Of a DNA stretch of 6,332 bases, positions 1 to 6,332 are shown in pieces. Position 1 is the first letter of the stretch. Each line of letters starts with the position of its first letter. The DNA is from Flavobacteriaceae bacterium (GTDB lineage: Bacteria; Bacteroidota; Bacteroidia; Flavobacteriales; Flavobacteriaceae), in NCBI GenBank assembly GCA_947461915.1, contig CANHNG010000106.1, positions 1 through 6,332 on the forward strand, in the 5' to 3' direction. A program made the position numbers and the translations under genes. The notes beneath the pieces are model-generated. The model did no database searches. It saw only the letters and a list, made by a program, of their open reading frames with translations, and had not been told where the DNA came from.

Positions 1-53
1 AAGATTTTGATGCTTGGGTAAAACCAGAAGATATGGTTGGAAGCTTGAAATAA
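1..53 (+). CDS. 3' end of an unidentified upstream gene (partial)
   Basis: An open frame enters from the left edge (first full codon at position 3) and ends at TAA 51-53. It encodes the C-terminal residues DFDAWVKPEDMVGSLK. Its composition is protein-like, and an intrinsic terminator follows 32 bases after the stop, which supports a real gene end rather than chance. Sixteen residues are too few to name a family, and I do not assign one. The terminator and the new promoter between it and the MarR gene suggest it is not part of the beta-oxidation unit. Confidence 0.55.
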   Translation, partial: DFDAWVKPEDMVGSLK

Positions 54-85
54 TTAAAGAATTATAAATTTTGAAGTATTAAATT

Positions 86-116
86 AAAGCTGCAACATCT
101 CGTTGCAGTTTTTTTT
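86..116 (+). terminator. Intrinsic terminator of the upstream gene
   Basis: A perfect 7-bp stem, CTGCAAC (90-96) with GTTGCAG (102-108), closes a 5-base loop and runs straight into eight T residues (109-116). The A-rich bases at 86-88 can extend the stem by pairing with the T tract, across a G-U pair at 89/109. This is a textbook rho-independent terminator. It separates the upstream gene from the promoter of the beta-oxidation unit. Confidence 0.88.
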
Positions 117-146
117 ATGCTAAAAAGAAAATAATAATACAATTTT

Positions 147-164
147 TATTATGCATGCATAGTA
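147..164. promoter_or_regulatory. Candidate operator palindrome upstream of the -7 box
   Basis: The core ATGCATGCAT (151-160) is a perfect palindrome. It extends to 12 bp (150-161) and, allowing one mismatched pair, to 18 bp (147-164). It lies 8 bases upstream of the -7 box, about where RNA polymerase would contact the -33 to spacer region. MarR-family dimers typically bind palindromes of about 16-20 bp overlapping their own promoter, so this is the best candidate site for the adjacent regulator. Binding is an inference. The core is AT-rich alternating sequence and could be chance. Confidence 0.45.
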
Positions 165-172
165 TTTTTTAT

Positions 173-180
173 TATCTTTG
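173..180 (+). promoter_or_regulatory. Bacteroidota-type -7 promoter element for the marR-fadNAE unit
   Basis: TATCTTTG matches the Bacteroidota housekeeping -7 consensus TAnnTTTG at every defined position. It lies 18 bases before the ATG of the MarR gene, so the transcript start should be near 185-188 with a very short leader of about a dozen bases. A clear -33 TTTG-like box is not visible at the expected distance; only T-rich sequence around 143-150 could serve. Weak -33 boxes are common in this phylum. The position downstream of a terminator and upstream of a co-oriented gene cluster supports the call. Confidence 0.65.
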
Positions 181-198
181 AGATTGACTGACTAAATT

Positions 199-636
199 AT
201 GAAAGAAAAAACAATAGACTACATCCTTCGCGCTACCTGGCAAGCGGTGGCTAGAATGTACAACGATGAAGCTTCAAATTATGGCGCGACAATGGCTACC
301 GGTTTTACTTTGTTAAGTATTGATAAAGAAGGGGGAACTCCGTCAACAACATTGGGTCCAAAAATGGGAATGGAGGCAACAAGCTTAACCAGAACATTGA
401 AATCAATGGAAGAAAAAGGACTTATTTATAGAAAACCAAATCCTGATGATGGCCGTGGGGTATTGATTTACTTAACCGAATTTGGAAAAGAAAAAAGAGA
501 ATTATCCAAAAATACCGTTCTAAAATTTAATGAAATCGTAAAACAAAATGTATCCGCTGAGAAGCTTCAGGATTTTATGGAAGTTTCCGAAATAATCAAC
601 GAATTAATTTCGGAAAAGAAAATATTCAACATCTAA
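199..636 (+). CDS. MarR-family winged helix-turn-helix transcriptional regulator
   Basis: A 145-residue protein of normal MarR length, predicted to be a cytoplasmic dimeric DNA-binding repressor. The helix-turn-helix spans about residues 47-72, with the recognition helix near ATSLTRTLKSMEEKGL. The wing follows at 77-93 and carries the hallmark DDGRG (83-87) and LTEFGKE (92-98). The flanking N-terminal (5-25) and C-terminal (95-140) helices would form the dimer and ligand interface. The ATG at 199 is the first possible start, because TAA at 193-195 precedes it in frame. There is no Shine-Dalgarno sequence, as is usual in this phylum. It is the first gene of the unit, 23 bases before the dehydrogenase/hydratase gene, so it most likely regulates itself and the fad genes. 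A fatty acid or acyl-CoA ligand is an inference from context; the sequence does not identify the ligand. Bacillus controls its fadNAE with a TetR-family FadR instead. Confidence 0.9.
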   Translation: MKEKTIDYILRATWQAVARMYNDEASNYGATMATGFTLLSIDKEGGTPSTTLGPKMGMEATSLTRTLKSMEEKGLIYRKPNPDDGRGVLIYLTEFGKEKRELSKNTVLKFNEIVKQNVSAEKLQDFMEVSEIINELISEKKIFNI

Positions 637-659
637 AAATTTATAATCCATAATAAAAA

Positions 660-3050
660 ATGAAAAGAACTATTAAAAAAGTTGCAGTAATCGGATCCGG
701 AATTATGGGTTCGGGAATTGCTTGTCATTTTGCCAACATTGGGGTCGAAGTCCTGCTTTTAGATATTATTCCAAGAGAACTCAATGAAGCCGAAATAAAA
801 AAAGGATTAACATTAGAAAGCAAAATAGTTCGCAATCGCTTGGTCAATGAACATTTACAAAATGCTTTAAAATCAAAACCATCGCCTATTTATCACCAGA
901 AGTTTGCCAGTCGAATTACTACTGGAAATACAACAGATGATATGGCGCAACTTGCTAACGTAGATTGGATTATAGAGGTTGTGGTGGAACGTTTGTACAT
1001 TAAAAAAATGGTGTTCGAACAAATAGAAAAATTCCGCAAACCGGGTACATTAATAACCTCAAATACCTCTGGAATTCCGATTCATTTTATGAGCGAAGGA
1101 AGATCTGAAGATTTCCAGAAACACTTTTGCGGAACTCACTTTTTCAATCCAGCGCGTTATTTAAAATTATTTGAAATTATTCCCGGCCCACAAACTTCAC
1201 CCGAGATTTTGGACTTCCTCACAATATATGGAGAGAAATTCTTGGGGAAAACTTCGGTCGTTGCCAAAGATACTCCGGCATTTATTGGAAACCGAATTGG
1301 AATTTTCGGAATCCAAAGTTTGTTCCATTTGGTCAAAGAATTAGGCTTAACAATTGAAGAAGTCGATAAGTTAACAGGCCCAGTTATTGGAAGACCAAAA
1401 TCAGCTACTTTCAGGACGGTTGACGTGGTTGGTTTGGATACTTTGGTTCACGTTGCTAACGGAATTTACGAAAACTGCCCGAACGATGAACAACACGAAT
1501 TGTTCAAATTGCCGGATTTCATCAACAAAATGATGGAAAACAAATGGCTGGGAAGTAAAACGGGTCAGGGTTTCTACAAAAAAGAAGGACGGGACATTCT
1601 GTCTTTGGACCTAGACACATTGGAATACCGTGCTGCAAAAAAAGCTTCTTTTGCAACATTAGAACTTACAAAAACCATCGACAAACCAATTGACCGTTTC
1701 AAGGTTTTAGTAAAAGGAAAAGACAAAGCAGGAGAATTTTACATACGAAGTTTCGCTGGAATGTTCGCTTATGTTTCAAATAGAATCCCTGAAATCACTG
1801 ACGAATTATACAAAATCGATGATGCTATGAAAGCTGGTTTCGGTTGGGAAAATGGTCCTTTCGAAATTTGGGATGCTATAGGTGTGGCAAAAGGAATCGA
1901 AATGATTAAGGATGAAGGCTTGGTTCCACCAGCCTGGGTGAGTGAGATGTTAGCTTCCGGAAGTTCAAGTTTTTATTCCGTCAGAGAAGGTGTCACCTAT
2001 TTCTATAATATTCCAAATAAAACGCAGACTAAAGTCCCAGGACAAGACGCCTTTATCATCTTGAACAATATTCGCGAAAGCAAAAAAGTGTGGAGTAACA
2101 GTGGGGCAATTATCCAGGATTTAGGAGATGGAATTTTGAATTTAGAATTTCAATCGAAAATGAATACCATTGGTGGCGATGTTTTGCAAGCCATCAACAA
2201 AGCCATTGATTTATCTGAGAAAGAATATCAAGGTTTGGTTATTGGAAACCAAGGAGCCAATTTCTCTGTGGGTGCCAATATTGGAATGATATTTATGATG
2301 GCGGTCGAACAAGAGTATAACGAATTGAATATGGCTATAAAAATGTTCCAAGACACGATGATGCGCCTGCGTTATTCCGGAATTCCGGTAGTGGTTGCGC
2401 CGCATGGAATGACTTTGGGCGGCGGTTGCGAAATGAGTATGCACGCGGATAAAGTGGTTGCTGCCGCGGAAACTTACATTGGATTGGTCGAATTTGGAGT
2501 TGGTGTAATTCCAGGAGGGGGCGGATCGAAAGAAATGGCGTTACGAGCCTCGGATTTATTCCGTAAAAACGATGTGGAACTGAATGTATTACAGGAATAT
2601 TTCTTGACCGTGGCGATGGCAAAAGTGTCGACTTCGGCTTACGAAGCCTTTGATTTGGGTATATTGGAACATGGAAAAGACGTGATTGTGGTCAACAAAG
2701 ACCGTCAAATTGCCGAAGCCAAAAAACACGCTTTGCTATTAGCAGAAGCCGGTTACACTCAACCCATTCGCAGAAATGATGTGAAAGTTTTGGGAAAACA
2801 AGCGTTGGGAATGTTCTTGGTTGGAACCGACCAAATGGAGGCCGGAAAATACATTTCGGAACACGACAAAAAAATTGCCAACAAACTAGCATACGTAATG
2901 GCTGGTGGCGATTTATCCGAACCAACATTGGTATCTGAACAATATTTATTAGATATTGAAAGAGAAGCCTTTCTGAGTTTGTGTACAGAAAGAAAAACAT
3001 TGGAAAGAATTCAATATATGCTAACTAAGGGGAAACCGCTAAGAAATTAG
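660..3050 (+). CDS. fadN: Bifunctional 3-hydroxyacyl-CoA dehydrogenase / enoyl-CoA hydratase, FadN type
   Basis: A 796-residue cytoplasmic enzyme predicted to hydrate 2-enoyl-CoA and oxidise L-3-hydroxyacyl-CoA with NAD+. Residues 6-195 are the NAD-binding dehydrogenase domain: glycine motif GSGIMG at 12-17, acidic D35 for the NAD ribose, SNTSG at 134-138, and the catalytic pair His160 (in GTHFFNP) and Glu172, spaced 12 apart as in human HADH. The helical C-terminal domain follows (200-310, GNR at 210-212). A second copy of that fold spans about 345-445, with the typical IDDAM...GFGWENGPFE pattern at 386-402. The crotonase domain comes last (about 483-690). It has oxyanion-hole motifs FSVGA (535-539) and LGGGCE (586-591), and both acid/base glutamates, Glu591 and Glu611, spaced 20 apart as in rat enoyl-CoA hydratase. 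Dehydrogenase-first order and length match B. subtilis FadN (about 789 residues), not E. coli FadB/FadJ, where the hydratase is N-terminal. The ATG at 660 directly follows an in-frame TAA (654-656). The symbol is given by architecture and synteny. Confidence 0.92.
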   Translation: MKRTIKKVAVIGSGIMGSGIACHFANIGVEVLLLDIIPRELNEAEIKKGLTLESKIVRNRLVNEHLQNALKSKPSPIYHQKFASRITTGNTTDDMAQLANVDWIIEVVVERLYIKKMVFEQIEKFRKPGTLITSNTSGIPIHFMSEGRSEDFQKHFCGTHFFNPARYLKLFEIIPGPQTSPEILDFLTIYGEKFLGKTSVVAKDTPAFIGNRIGIFGIQSLFHLVKELGLTIEEVDKLTGPVIGRPKSATFRTVDVVGLDTLVHVANGIYENCPNDEQHELFKLPDFINKMMENKWLGSKTGQGFYKKEGRDILSLDLDTLEYRAAKKASFATLELTKTIDKPIDRFKVLVKGKDKAGEFYIRSFAGMFAYVSNRIPEITDELYKIDDAMKAGFGWENGPFEIWDAIGVAKGIEMIKDEGLVPPAWVSEMLASGSSSFYSVREGVTYFYNIPNKTQTKVPGQDAFIILNNIRESKKVWSNSGAIIQDLGDGILNLEFQSKMNTIGGDVLQAINKAIDLSEKEYQGLVIGNQGANFSVGANIGMIFMMAVEQEYNELNMAIKMFQDTMMRLRYSGIPVVVAPHGMTLGGGCEMSMHADKVVAAAETYIGLVEFGVGVIPGGGGSKEMALRASDLFRKNDVELNVLQEYFLTVAMAKVSTSAYEAFDLGILEHGKDVIVVNKDRQIAEAKKHALLLAEAGYTQPIRRNDVKVLGKQALGMFLVGTDQMEAGKYISEHDKKIANKLAYVMAGGDLSEPTLVSEQYLLDIEREAFLSLCTERKTLERIQYMLTKGKPLRN

Positions 3051-3060
3051 AAAATAGGTA

Positions 3061-3128
3061 AAAGACAGATAGATGATAGATAAAATCTGAAAACGAAAAG
3101 TCTATCAATCTATTATCTTTTTGTCTAT
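3061..3128 (+). repeat. Imperfect inverted repeat in the fadN-fadA spacer
   Basis: The 97-base spacer is built from GATAGA-like and TCTAT-like units that form opposing arms. TGATAGA (3074-3080) pairs with TCTATCA (3101-3107), ATAGA (3069-3073) with TCTAT (3109-3113) across one bulged base, and AGACA (3063-3067) with TGTCT (3122-3126) across an asymmetric loop. The central loop is about 20 bases. The RNA hairpin would lie just ahead of the thiolase start and could act as an mRNA processing, stability or attenuation element. It is not followed by a clean T tract, so I do not call it a terminator. The simple repeated units could also be a small dispersed intergenic repeat. Confidence 0.55.
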
Positions 3129-3147
3129 TATCTTAAAAATAAAAATT

Positions 3148-4329
3148 ATGAAAACAGCCTATATCGTAAAAGCATACAGAACCGCAGTTGGAAAAGCACC
3201 AAAAGGCGTATTTAGATTCAAGCGTCCTGATGAACTCGCAGCAGAAACCATTCAGTTTATGATGAATGAATTGCCAGATTTCGACAAAAAACGCATTGAT
3301 GATGTCATGGTGGGTAATGCCATGCCGGAAGCAGAACAAGGTCTTAATGTCGGACGATTGATTTCACTAATGGGGTTAAGAGTAACCGATGTTCCTGGCG
3401 TAACAATTAATCGTTATTGCGCTTCAGGTATAGAAACTATCGGGATGGCAACAGCCAAAATTCAATCTGGAATGGCCGATTGCATCATTGCCGGTGGTGC
3501 AGAAAGCATGAGTTTTATCCCAATGGGAGGCTACAAACCAACACCGGATTATGCTGTTGCAGCTGCCGGACACGAGGATTATTATTGGGGAATGGGTTTG
3601 ACTGCCGAAGCGGTTGGCAAACAATACAACATTTCTAGAGCTGACCAGGATGAGTTTGCCTATCAATCACATATGAAAGCTTTGAAAGCACAAGCGGAAG
3701 GTAAATTTGATAAACAAATTGTTCCAATTACTATTGAGCAAACTTTCATTAATGAAAACGGGGAAAAAGAAACAAAATCTTATATCGTCAATAAAGACGA
3801 AGGCCCAAGAGCAGGAACTTCAGTGGAAGCGTTATCAGGATTAAGAGCCGTTTTTGCTGCTGACGGAAGTGTAACTGCTGGGAATTCTTCGCAAATGAGC
3901 GATGGAGCTGCCTTCGTTTTGATTATGAGCGAAGAAATGGTCAAAGAACTAAACCTCACTCCTATTGCGCGTTTGGTCGGCTTAGCTTCCGCAGGAGTTG
4001 AACCCAGAATAATGGGAATTGGTCCAGTGAAAGCAATCCCGAAAGCTTTAAAACAAGCTGGATTACAATTAAAAGACATTGACTTAATCGAATTAAACGA
4101 AGCATTTGCTTCACAGTCATTGGCAGTAATTCGAGAATTAGGTTTAAATCCTGATATAGTAAATGTAAATGGTGGAGCAATTGCATTAGGCCATCCTTTG
4201 GGTTGTACGGGCACAAAATTGTCAGTTCAACTTTTCGACGAAATGCGTTTAAGAAAAAGTAAATATGGAATAGTCTCAATGTGTGTGGGAACTGGTCAAG
4301 GTTCAGCTGGGATTTATGAAATATTGTAA
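3148..4329 (+). CDS. fadA: Acetyl-CoA acyltransferase (3-ketoacyl-CoA thiolase)
   Basis: A 393-residue thiolase predicted to cleave 3-ketoacyl-CoA with CoA, giving acetyl-CoA and an acyl-CoA two carbons shorter, as the last step of each beta-oxidation turn. Nucleophile Cys91 sits in NRYCASG (88-94). NEAFA (317-321) supplies the active-site Asn. His349 lies in GGAIALGHPLG (342-352), and the acid/base Cys379 in CVGTGQG (379-385). The last motif has Thr where many biosynthetic thiolases have Gly; degradative FadA enzymes also vary here. Length matches B. subtilis FadA (about 391). The frame is open further upstream to a TTG at 3121, but I prefer the ATG at 3148: the protein then begins MKTAYIVKAYRTAVGK like family members, an A-rich leader precedes it, and the upstream stretch lies in the spacer repeat. 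It follows fadN by 97 bases and precedes the acyl-CoA dehydrogenase by 41. A biosynthetic acetoacetyl-CoA role is possible but unlikely in this operon. Confidence 0.93.
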   Translation: MKTAYIVKAYRTAVGKAPKGVFRFKRPDELAAETIQFMMNELPDFDKKRIDDVMVGNAMPEAEQGLNVGRLISLMGLRVTDVPGVTINRYCASGIETIGMATAKIQSGMADCIIAGGAESMSFIPMGGYKPTPDYAVAAAGHEDYYWGMGLTAEAVGKQYNISRADQDEFAYQSHMKALKAQAEGKFDKQIVPITIEQTFINENGEKETKSYIVNKDEGPRAGTSVEALSGLRAVFAADGSVTAGNSSQMSDGAAFVLIMSEEMVKELNLTPIARLVGLASAGVEPRIMGIGPVKAIPKALKQAGLQLKDIDLIELNEAFASQSLAVIRELGLNPDIVNVNGGAIALGHPLGCTGTKLSVQLFDEMRLRKSKYGIVSMCVGTGQGSAGIYEIL

Positions 4330-4370
4330 TTGACAAAAAAAGTAAATAAACCTTTTAAAGTAAAAAAGCC

Positions 4371-6161
4371 ATGGCAGATAAAACAAGAGGTGGTCAATTC
4401 ATCGTAAAAGAAACAAAATGCGAAGATGTCTTCACTCCGGAAGATTTCAATGAAGAGCAATTAATGATGCGTGACTCGGTGAAAGAATTCATCGATAAAG
4501 AAGTGTGGCCAAATAAAGAACGCTTTGAAAAGAGAGATTTTGCCTTCACGGTAGAATGCATGCGTAAGGCCGGTGAAATGGGATTATTAAGCATTTCAGT
4601 CCCTGAAGCCTATGGCGGAATGGGAATGGGATTTGTTGATACGGTTTTGGTTTGCGATTATATTTCTGGGGCAACTGGTTCTTTTTCGTCTGCCTTTGGA
4701 GCACATACAGGAATAGGAACCCTTCCCATCACTTTATATGGAACCGAGGCCCAAAAACAAAAATATGTACCAAAATTAGCTACTGGAGAATGGTTTGGGG
4801 CTTATTGTTTGACTGAACCAGGAGCTGGGTCGGATGCAAATTCTGGAAAAACAAAAGCAGTCTTATCAGATGACGGAACACATTATAAAATTACGGGGCA
4901 AAAAATGTGGATAACAAATGCTGGTTTTTGTTCTTTGTTTATTGTTTTTGCCCGAATTGGTGATGACAAAAACATCACTGGATTTATTGTTGAAAACGAT
5001 CCTAATAATGGTATTTCAATGAATGAAGAAGAGCATAAACTAGGTATTCGTGCTTCTTCTACGAGACAAGTATTTTTTGCTGACACCAAAGTGCCTATTG
5101 AAAACATGCTTTCTGAGAGAGGAAATGGTTTCAAAATTGCCATGAACGCTTTGAATGTAGGTCGAATAAAACTAGCTGCTGCTTGTTTGGATGCGCAACG
5201 AAGAGTAATAACTAACGCAACAAAATATGCGAACGAAAGAGTTCAATTTAATACTCCGATTGCTCAATTTGGTGCCATTAGGTATAAACTAGCCGAAATG
5301 GCAACCTCTTGTTATGCTGGACAAAGTGCTACTTATCGTGCTGCTAAAGACATTGAAGATAAAATAAAAGATCGGGAAACTGCCGGAGAGTCGCATCAAG
5401 AATCTGAATTAAAAGGTATTGAAGAATATGCTATTGAATGTTCTATTTTGAAAGTTGCCGTTTCCGAAGATATTCAAAATTGTGCCGACGAAGGCATCCA
5501 GATTTTGGGCGGAATGGGATTCTCTGAAGACACTCCAATGGAAAGTGCGTGGCGAGATGCTAGAATTGCACGAATTTATGAAGGCACGAATGAAATCAAC
5601 AGAATGCTATCTGTTGGAATGTTGATTAAAAAAGCTTTAAAAGGTCACGTTGATTTGTTGGGACCCGCAACAAAAGTACAAGAAGAATTAATGGGAATTC
5701 CATCTTTTGAAACTCCTGATTATTCGGAATTGTTTGCCGAAGAAAAAGAAATGATTGGTAAATTAAAAAAAGCATTCTTAATGGTTGCCGGTGGCGCGGT
5801 TCAAAAATACGGCCCCAATTTAGACGGGCACCAACAATTATTGATGGCTGCCGCCGATATTTTGATTGAAATCTATATGGCAGAATCCACTATATTGAGA
5901 ACCCAAAAATTAGCCAAAAAAATAGGAGAAGCAAAAGTGCAAGAACAAATTGCAATGGCAAAATTGTATTTGTACAAAGCGGTTGATGTGATAACCCAAA
6001 AAGGGAAAGAAAGTGTAATTTCCTTTACTGGAGGGGATGAACAAAGAATGATGTTGATGGGATTACGCCGTTTTACAAAATACACCAATATGCCTAATAT
6101 AATTGCTTTGAGAGAAATGATTACAACAAAATTGGTAACAGAAAACGAATACTGTTTCTAA
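4371..6161 (+). CDS. fadE: Long-form acyl-CoA dehydrogenase, FadE (VLCAD-like) type
   Basis: A 596-residue FAD flavoenzyme predicted to oxidise acyl-CoA to trans-2-enoyl-CoA, the first step of beta-oxidation, passing electrons to electron-transfer flavoprotein. The N-terminal helical domain spans about 25-140. The central beta domain follows, with the family signature AYCLTEPGAGSDANS (144-158) and the FAD-contacting KMWITNA (178-184). The C-terminal helical domain (about 252-425) carries QILGGMGF (377-384) and the catalytic base Glu404 in IYEGTNEI (402-409), the position used by MCAD- and VLCAD-type enzymes. A further helical extension of about 165 residues (430-596) makes it longer than the usual 380-residue enzymes. 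That extension is typical of VLCAD/ACAD9 and of B. subtilis FadE (about 594 residues), so long-chain substrates are likely. A charged stretch near 326-350 (DIEDKIKDRETAGE) interrupts the helical domain. The ATG at 4371 is the first after an in-frame TAA (4356-4358). It is the last gene of the unit, with a terminator 38 bases after the stop. Confidence 0.93.
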   Translation: MADKTRGGQFIVKETKCEDVFTPEDFNEEQLMMRDSVKEFIDKEVWPNKERFEKRDFAFTVECMRKAGEMGLLSISVPEAYGGMGMGFVDTVLVCDYISGATGSFSSAFGAHTGIGTLPITLYGTEAQKQKYVPKLATGEWFGAYCLTEPGAGSDANSGKTKAVLSDDGTHYKITGQKMWITNAGFCSLFIVFARIGDDKNITGFIVENDPNNGISMNEEEHKLGIRASSTRQVFFADTKVPIENMLSERGNGFKIAMNALNVGRIKLAAACLDAQRRVITNATKYANERVQFNTPIAQFGAIRYKLAEMATSCYAGQSATYRAAKDIEDKIKDRETAGESHQESELKGIEEYAIECSILKVAVSEDIQNCADEGIQILGGMGFSEDTPMESAWRDARIARIYEGTNEINRMLSVGMLIKKALKGHVDLLGPATKVQEELMGIPSFETPDYSELFAEEKEMIGKLKKAFLMVAGGAVQKYGPNLDGHQQLLMAAADILIEIYMAESTILRTQKLAKKIGEAKVQEQIAMAKLYLYKAVDVITQKGKESVISFTGGDEQRMMLMGLRRFTKYTNMPNIIALREMITTKLVTENEYCF

Positions 6162-6164
6162 TTA

Positions 6165-6180
6165 TAAAAGCTAGCTTTTA
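6165..6180. repeat. Perfect 16-bp palindrome just after the fadE stop codon
   Basis: TAAAAGCTAGCTTTTA is its own reverse complement over 16 bases and begins three bases after the fadE stop. In RNA it could fold into a 6-bp stem with a CUAG tetraloop, a weak hairpin ahead of the main terminator. As DNA it has the form of a protein-binding site, but its position after the last gene argues for a 3'-end role in the transcript. Function is not established. Confidence 0.5.
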
Positions 6181-6198
6181 AATAGCGAATTTGTTAAA

Positions 6199-6235
6199 AA
6201 AAACCGCAGCTGTTACAATTAATGGTGCGGTTTTT
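6199..6235 (+). terminator. Intrinsic terminator of the marR-fadNAE unit
   Basis: AAAAACCGCA (6199-6208) pairs perfectly over 10 bp with TGCGGTTTTT (6226-6235), leaving a 17-base loop. The stem has a GC-rich core of CCGCA/TGCGG. The five Ts are part of the stem and of the release tract, and eight As precede it at 6196-6203. It lies 38 bases after the fadE stop. The A tract on one side and T tract on the other could let it also work on transcripts arriving from the right. The loop is long for a terminator, but the stem is convincing. Confidence 0.82.
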
Positions 6236-6262
6236 ATATTTAAAAATACTCTTTAATATAAA

Positions 6263-6275
6263 ACAAGTGACTTGT
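6263..6275. repeat. 13-bp palindrome in the right-hand intergenic region
   Basis: ACAAGT (6263-6268) and ACTTGT (6270-6275) are perfect inverted halves around a central G. The region from 6236 to the window edge has no open frame of note and is strongly AT-rich, so this is the only clear structure in it apart from a short TGTAT/ATACA inverted repeat at 6292-6306. It could be an operator for a gene beyond the right edge. That gene is not visible, so this is only a position to note. Confidence 0.35.
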
Positions 6276-6332
6276 AATAGTCAATCCTTTATGTATTTTT
6301 CATACAATTTCATAGCAATTTAAACAAAAATA

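Noticed and set aside
379..420. The thought that the regulator is degenerate or frame-shifted in the helix-turn-helix.
   Set aside because: The reading frame is continuous, the recognition helix and DDGR wing are intact, and the length is normal for MarR proteins.
2211..3000. Several minus-strand open frames of 77-102 codons inside fadN.
   Set aside because: They overlap each other and the intact crotonase domain, show no domain or plausible start region, and are shadows of the sense strand.
3121..3147. An upstream TTG start for the thiolase that would add nine residues.
   Set aside because: The added residues (MSIILKIKI) are unlike thiolase N-termini, the codons fall in the spacer repeat, and the ATG at 3148 gives the family-typical start and length.
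3417..3638. A 73-codon + strand open frame in another frame within the thiolase.
   Set aside because: It is rich in Cys, Arg and Trp in a way typical of out-of-frame translation, and overlaps the Cys91 region of the real gene.
3780..4214. A 144-codon open frame on the minus strand inside the thiolase gene.
   Set aside because: It lies wholly antisense to a well-supported thiolase, its translation has no recognisable domain, and its length follows from the codon bias of the sense gene.
6292..6306. A TGTAT/ATACA inverted repeat with a 5-base loop, considered as a second terminator.
   Set aside because: The stem is only 5 bp, almost all A-T, and no T tract follows it.
6325..6332. A minus-strand match to the Bacteroidota -7 box (CAAAAATA read on the + strand).
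   Set aside because: It would drive transcription leftward into the fadE terminator with no gene to read, and such matches are frequent by chance in A-rich DNA.

Overview
The window looks like chromosomal DNA from a member of the Bacteroidota, most likely a Flavobacterium-like flavobacterium. The evidence is low G+C, A-rich leaders without a clear Shine-Dalgarno sequence before every gene, and a perfect match to the Bacteroidota -7 promoter element (TAnnTTTG) just ahead of the first complete gene. The genus is an inference from style and protein flavour, not from a search.

Layout, left to right, all on the + strand. Positions 1-53 hold the last codons of an unidentified upstream gene, closed by an intrinsic terminator at 86-116. 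A new transcription unit then begins: a promoter (-7 box at 173-180) with a near-perfect palindrome just upstream (147-164), a MarR-family regulator (199-636), a 796-residue 3-hydroxyacyl-CoA dehydrogenase/enoyl-CoA hydratase (660-3050), a thiolase (3148-4329) and a long-form acyl-CoA dehydrogenase (4371-6161). An intrinsic terminator at 6199-6235 ends the unit. Spacers inside the unit are 23, 97 and 41 bases; the 97-base one carries an imperfect inverted repeat. Past the terminator (6236-6332) there is no gene, only AT-rich DNA with one short palindrome.

The three enzymes together make a complete fatty acid beta-oxidation spiral. The acyl-CoA dehydrogenase makes the 2-enoyl-CoA. The bifunctional protein hydrates it and oxidises the 3-hydroxyacyl-CoA. 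The thiolase releases acetyl-CoA. Catalytic residues can be identified in all four active sites, so the pathway looks intact. Gene order, protein lengths and the dehydrogenase-first domain order of the large protein match the fadN-fadA-fadE operon of Bacillus subtilis rather than E. coli fadBA. The difference is that a MarR-type protein is the first gene of the unit, and it probably controls the unit in response to fatty acid or acyl-CoA. Acyl-CoA synthetase, electron-transfer flavoprotein and fatty acid import genes are not in the window.

I see no mobile element, CRISPR array, RNA gene or clearly undescribed system. The points most worth a second look are the candidate operator, the inverted repeat between fadN and fadA, and two palindromes at the 3' end.
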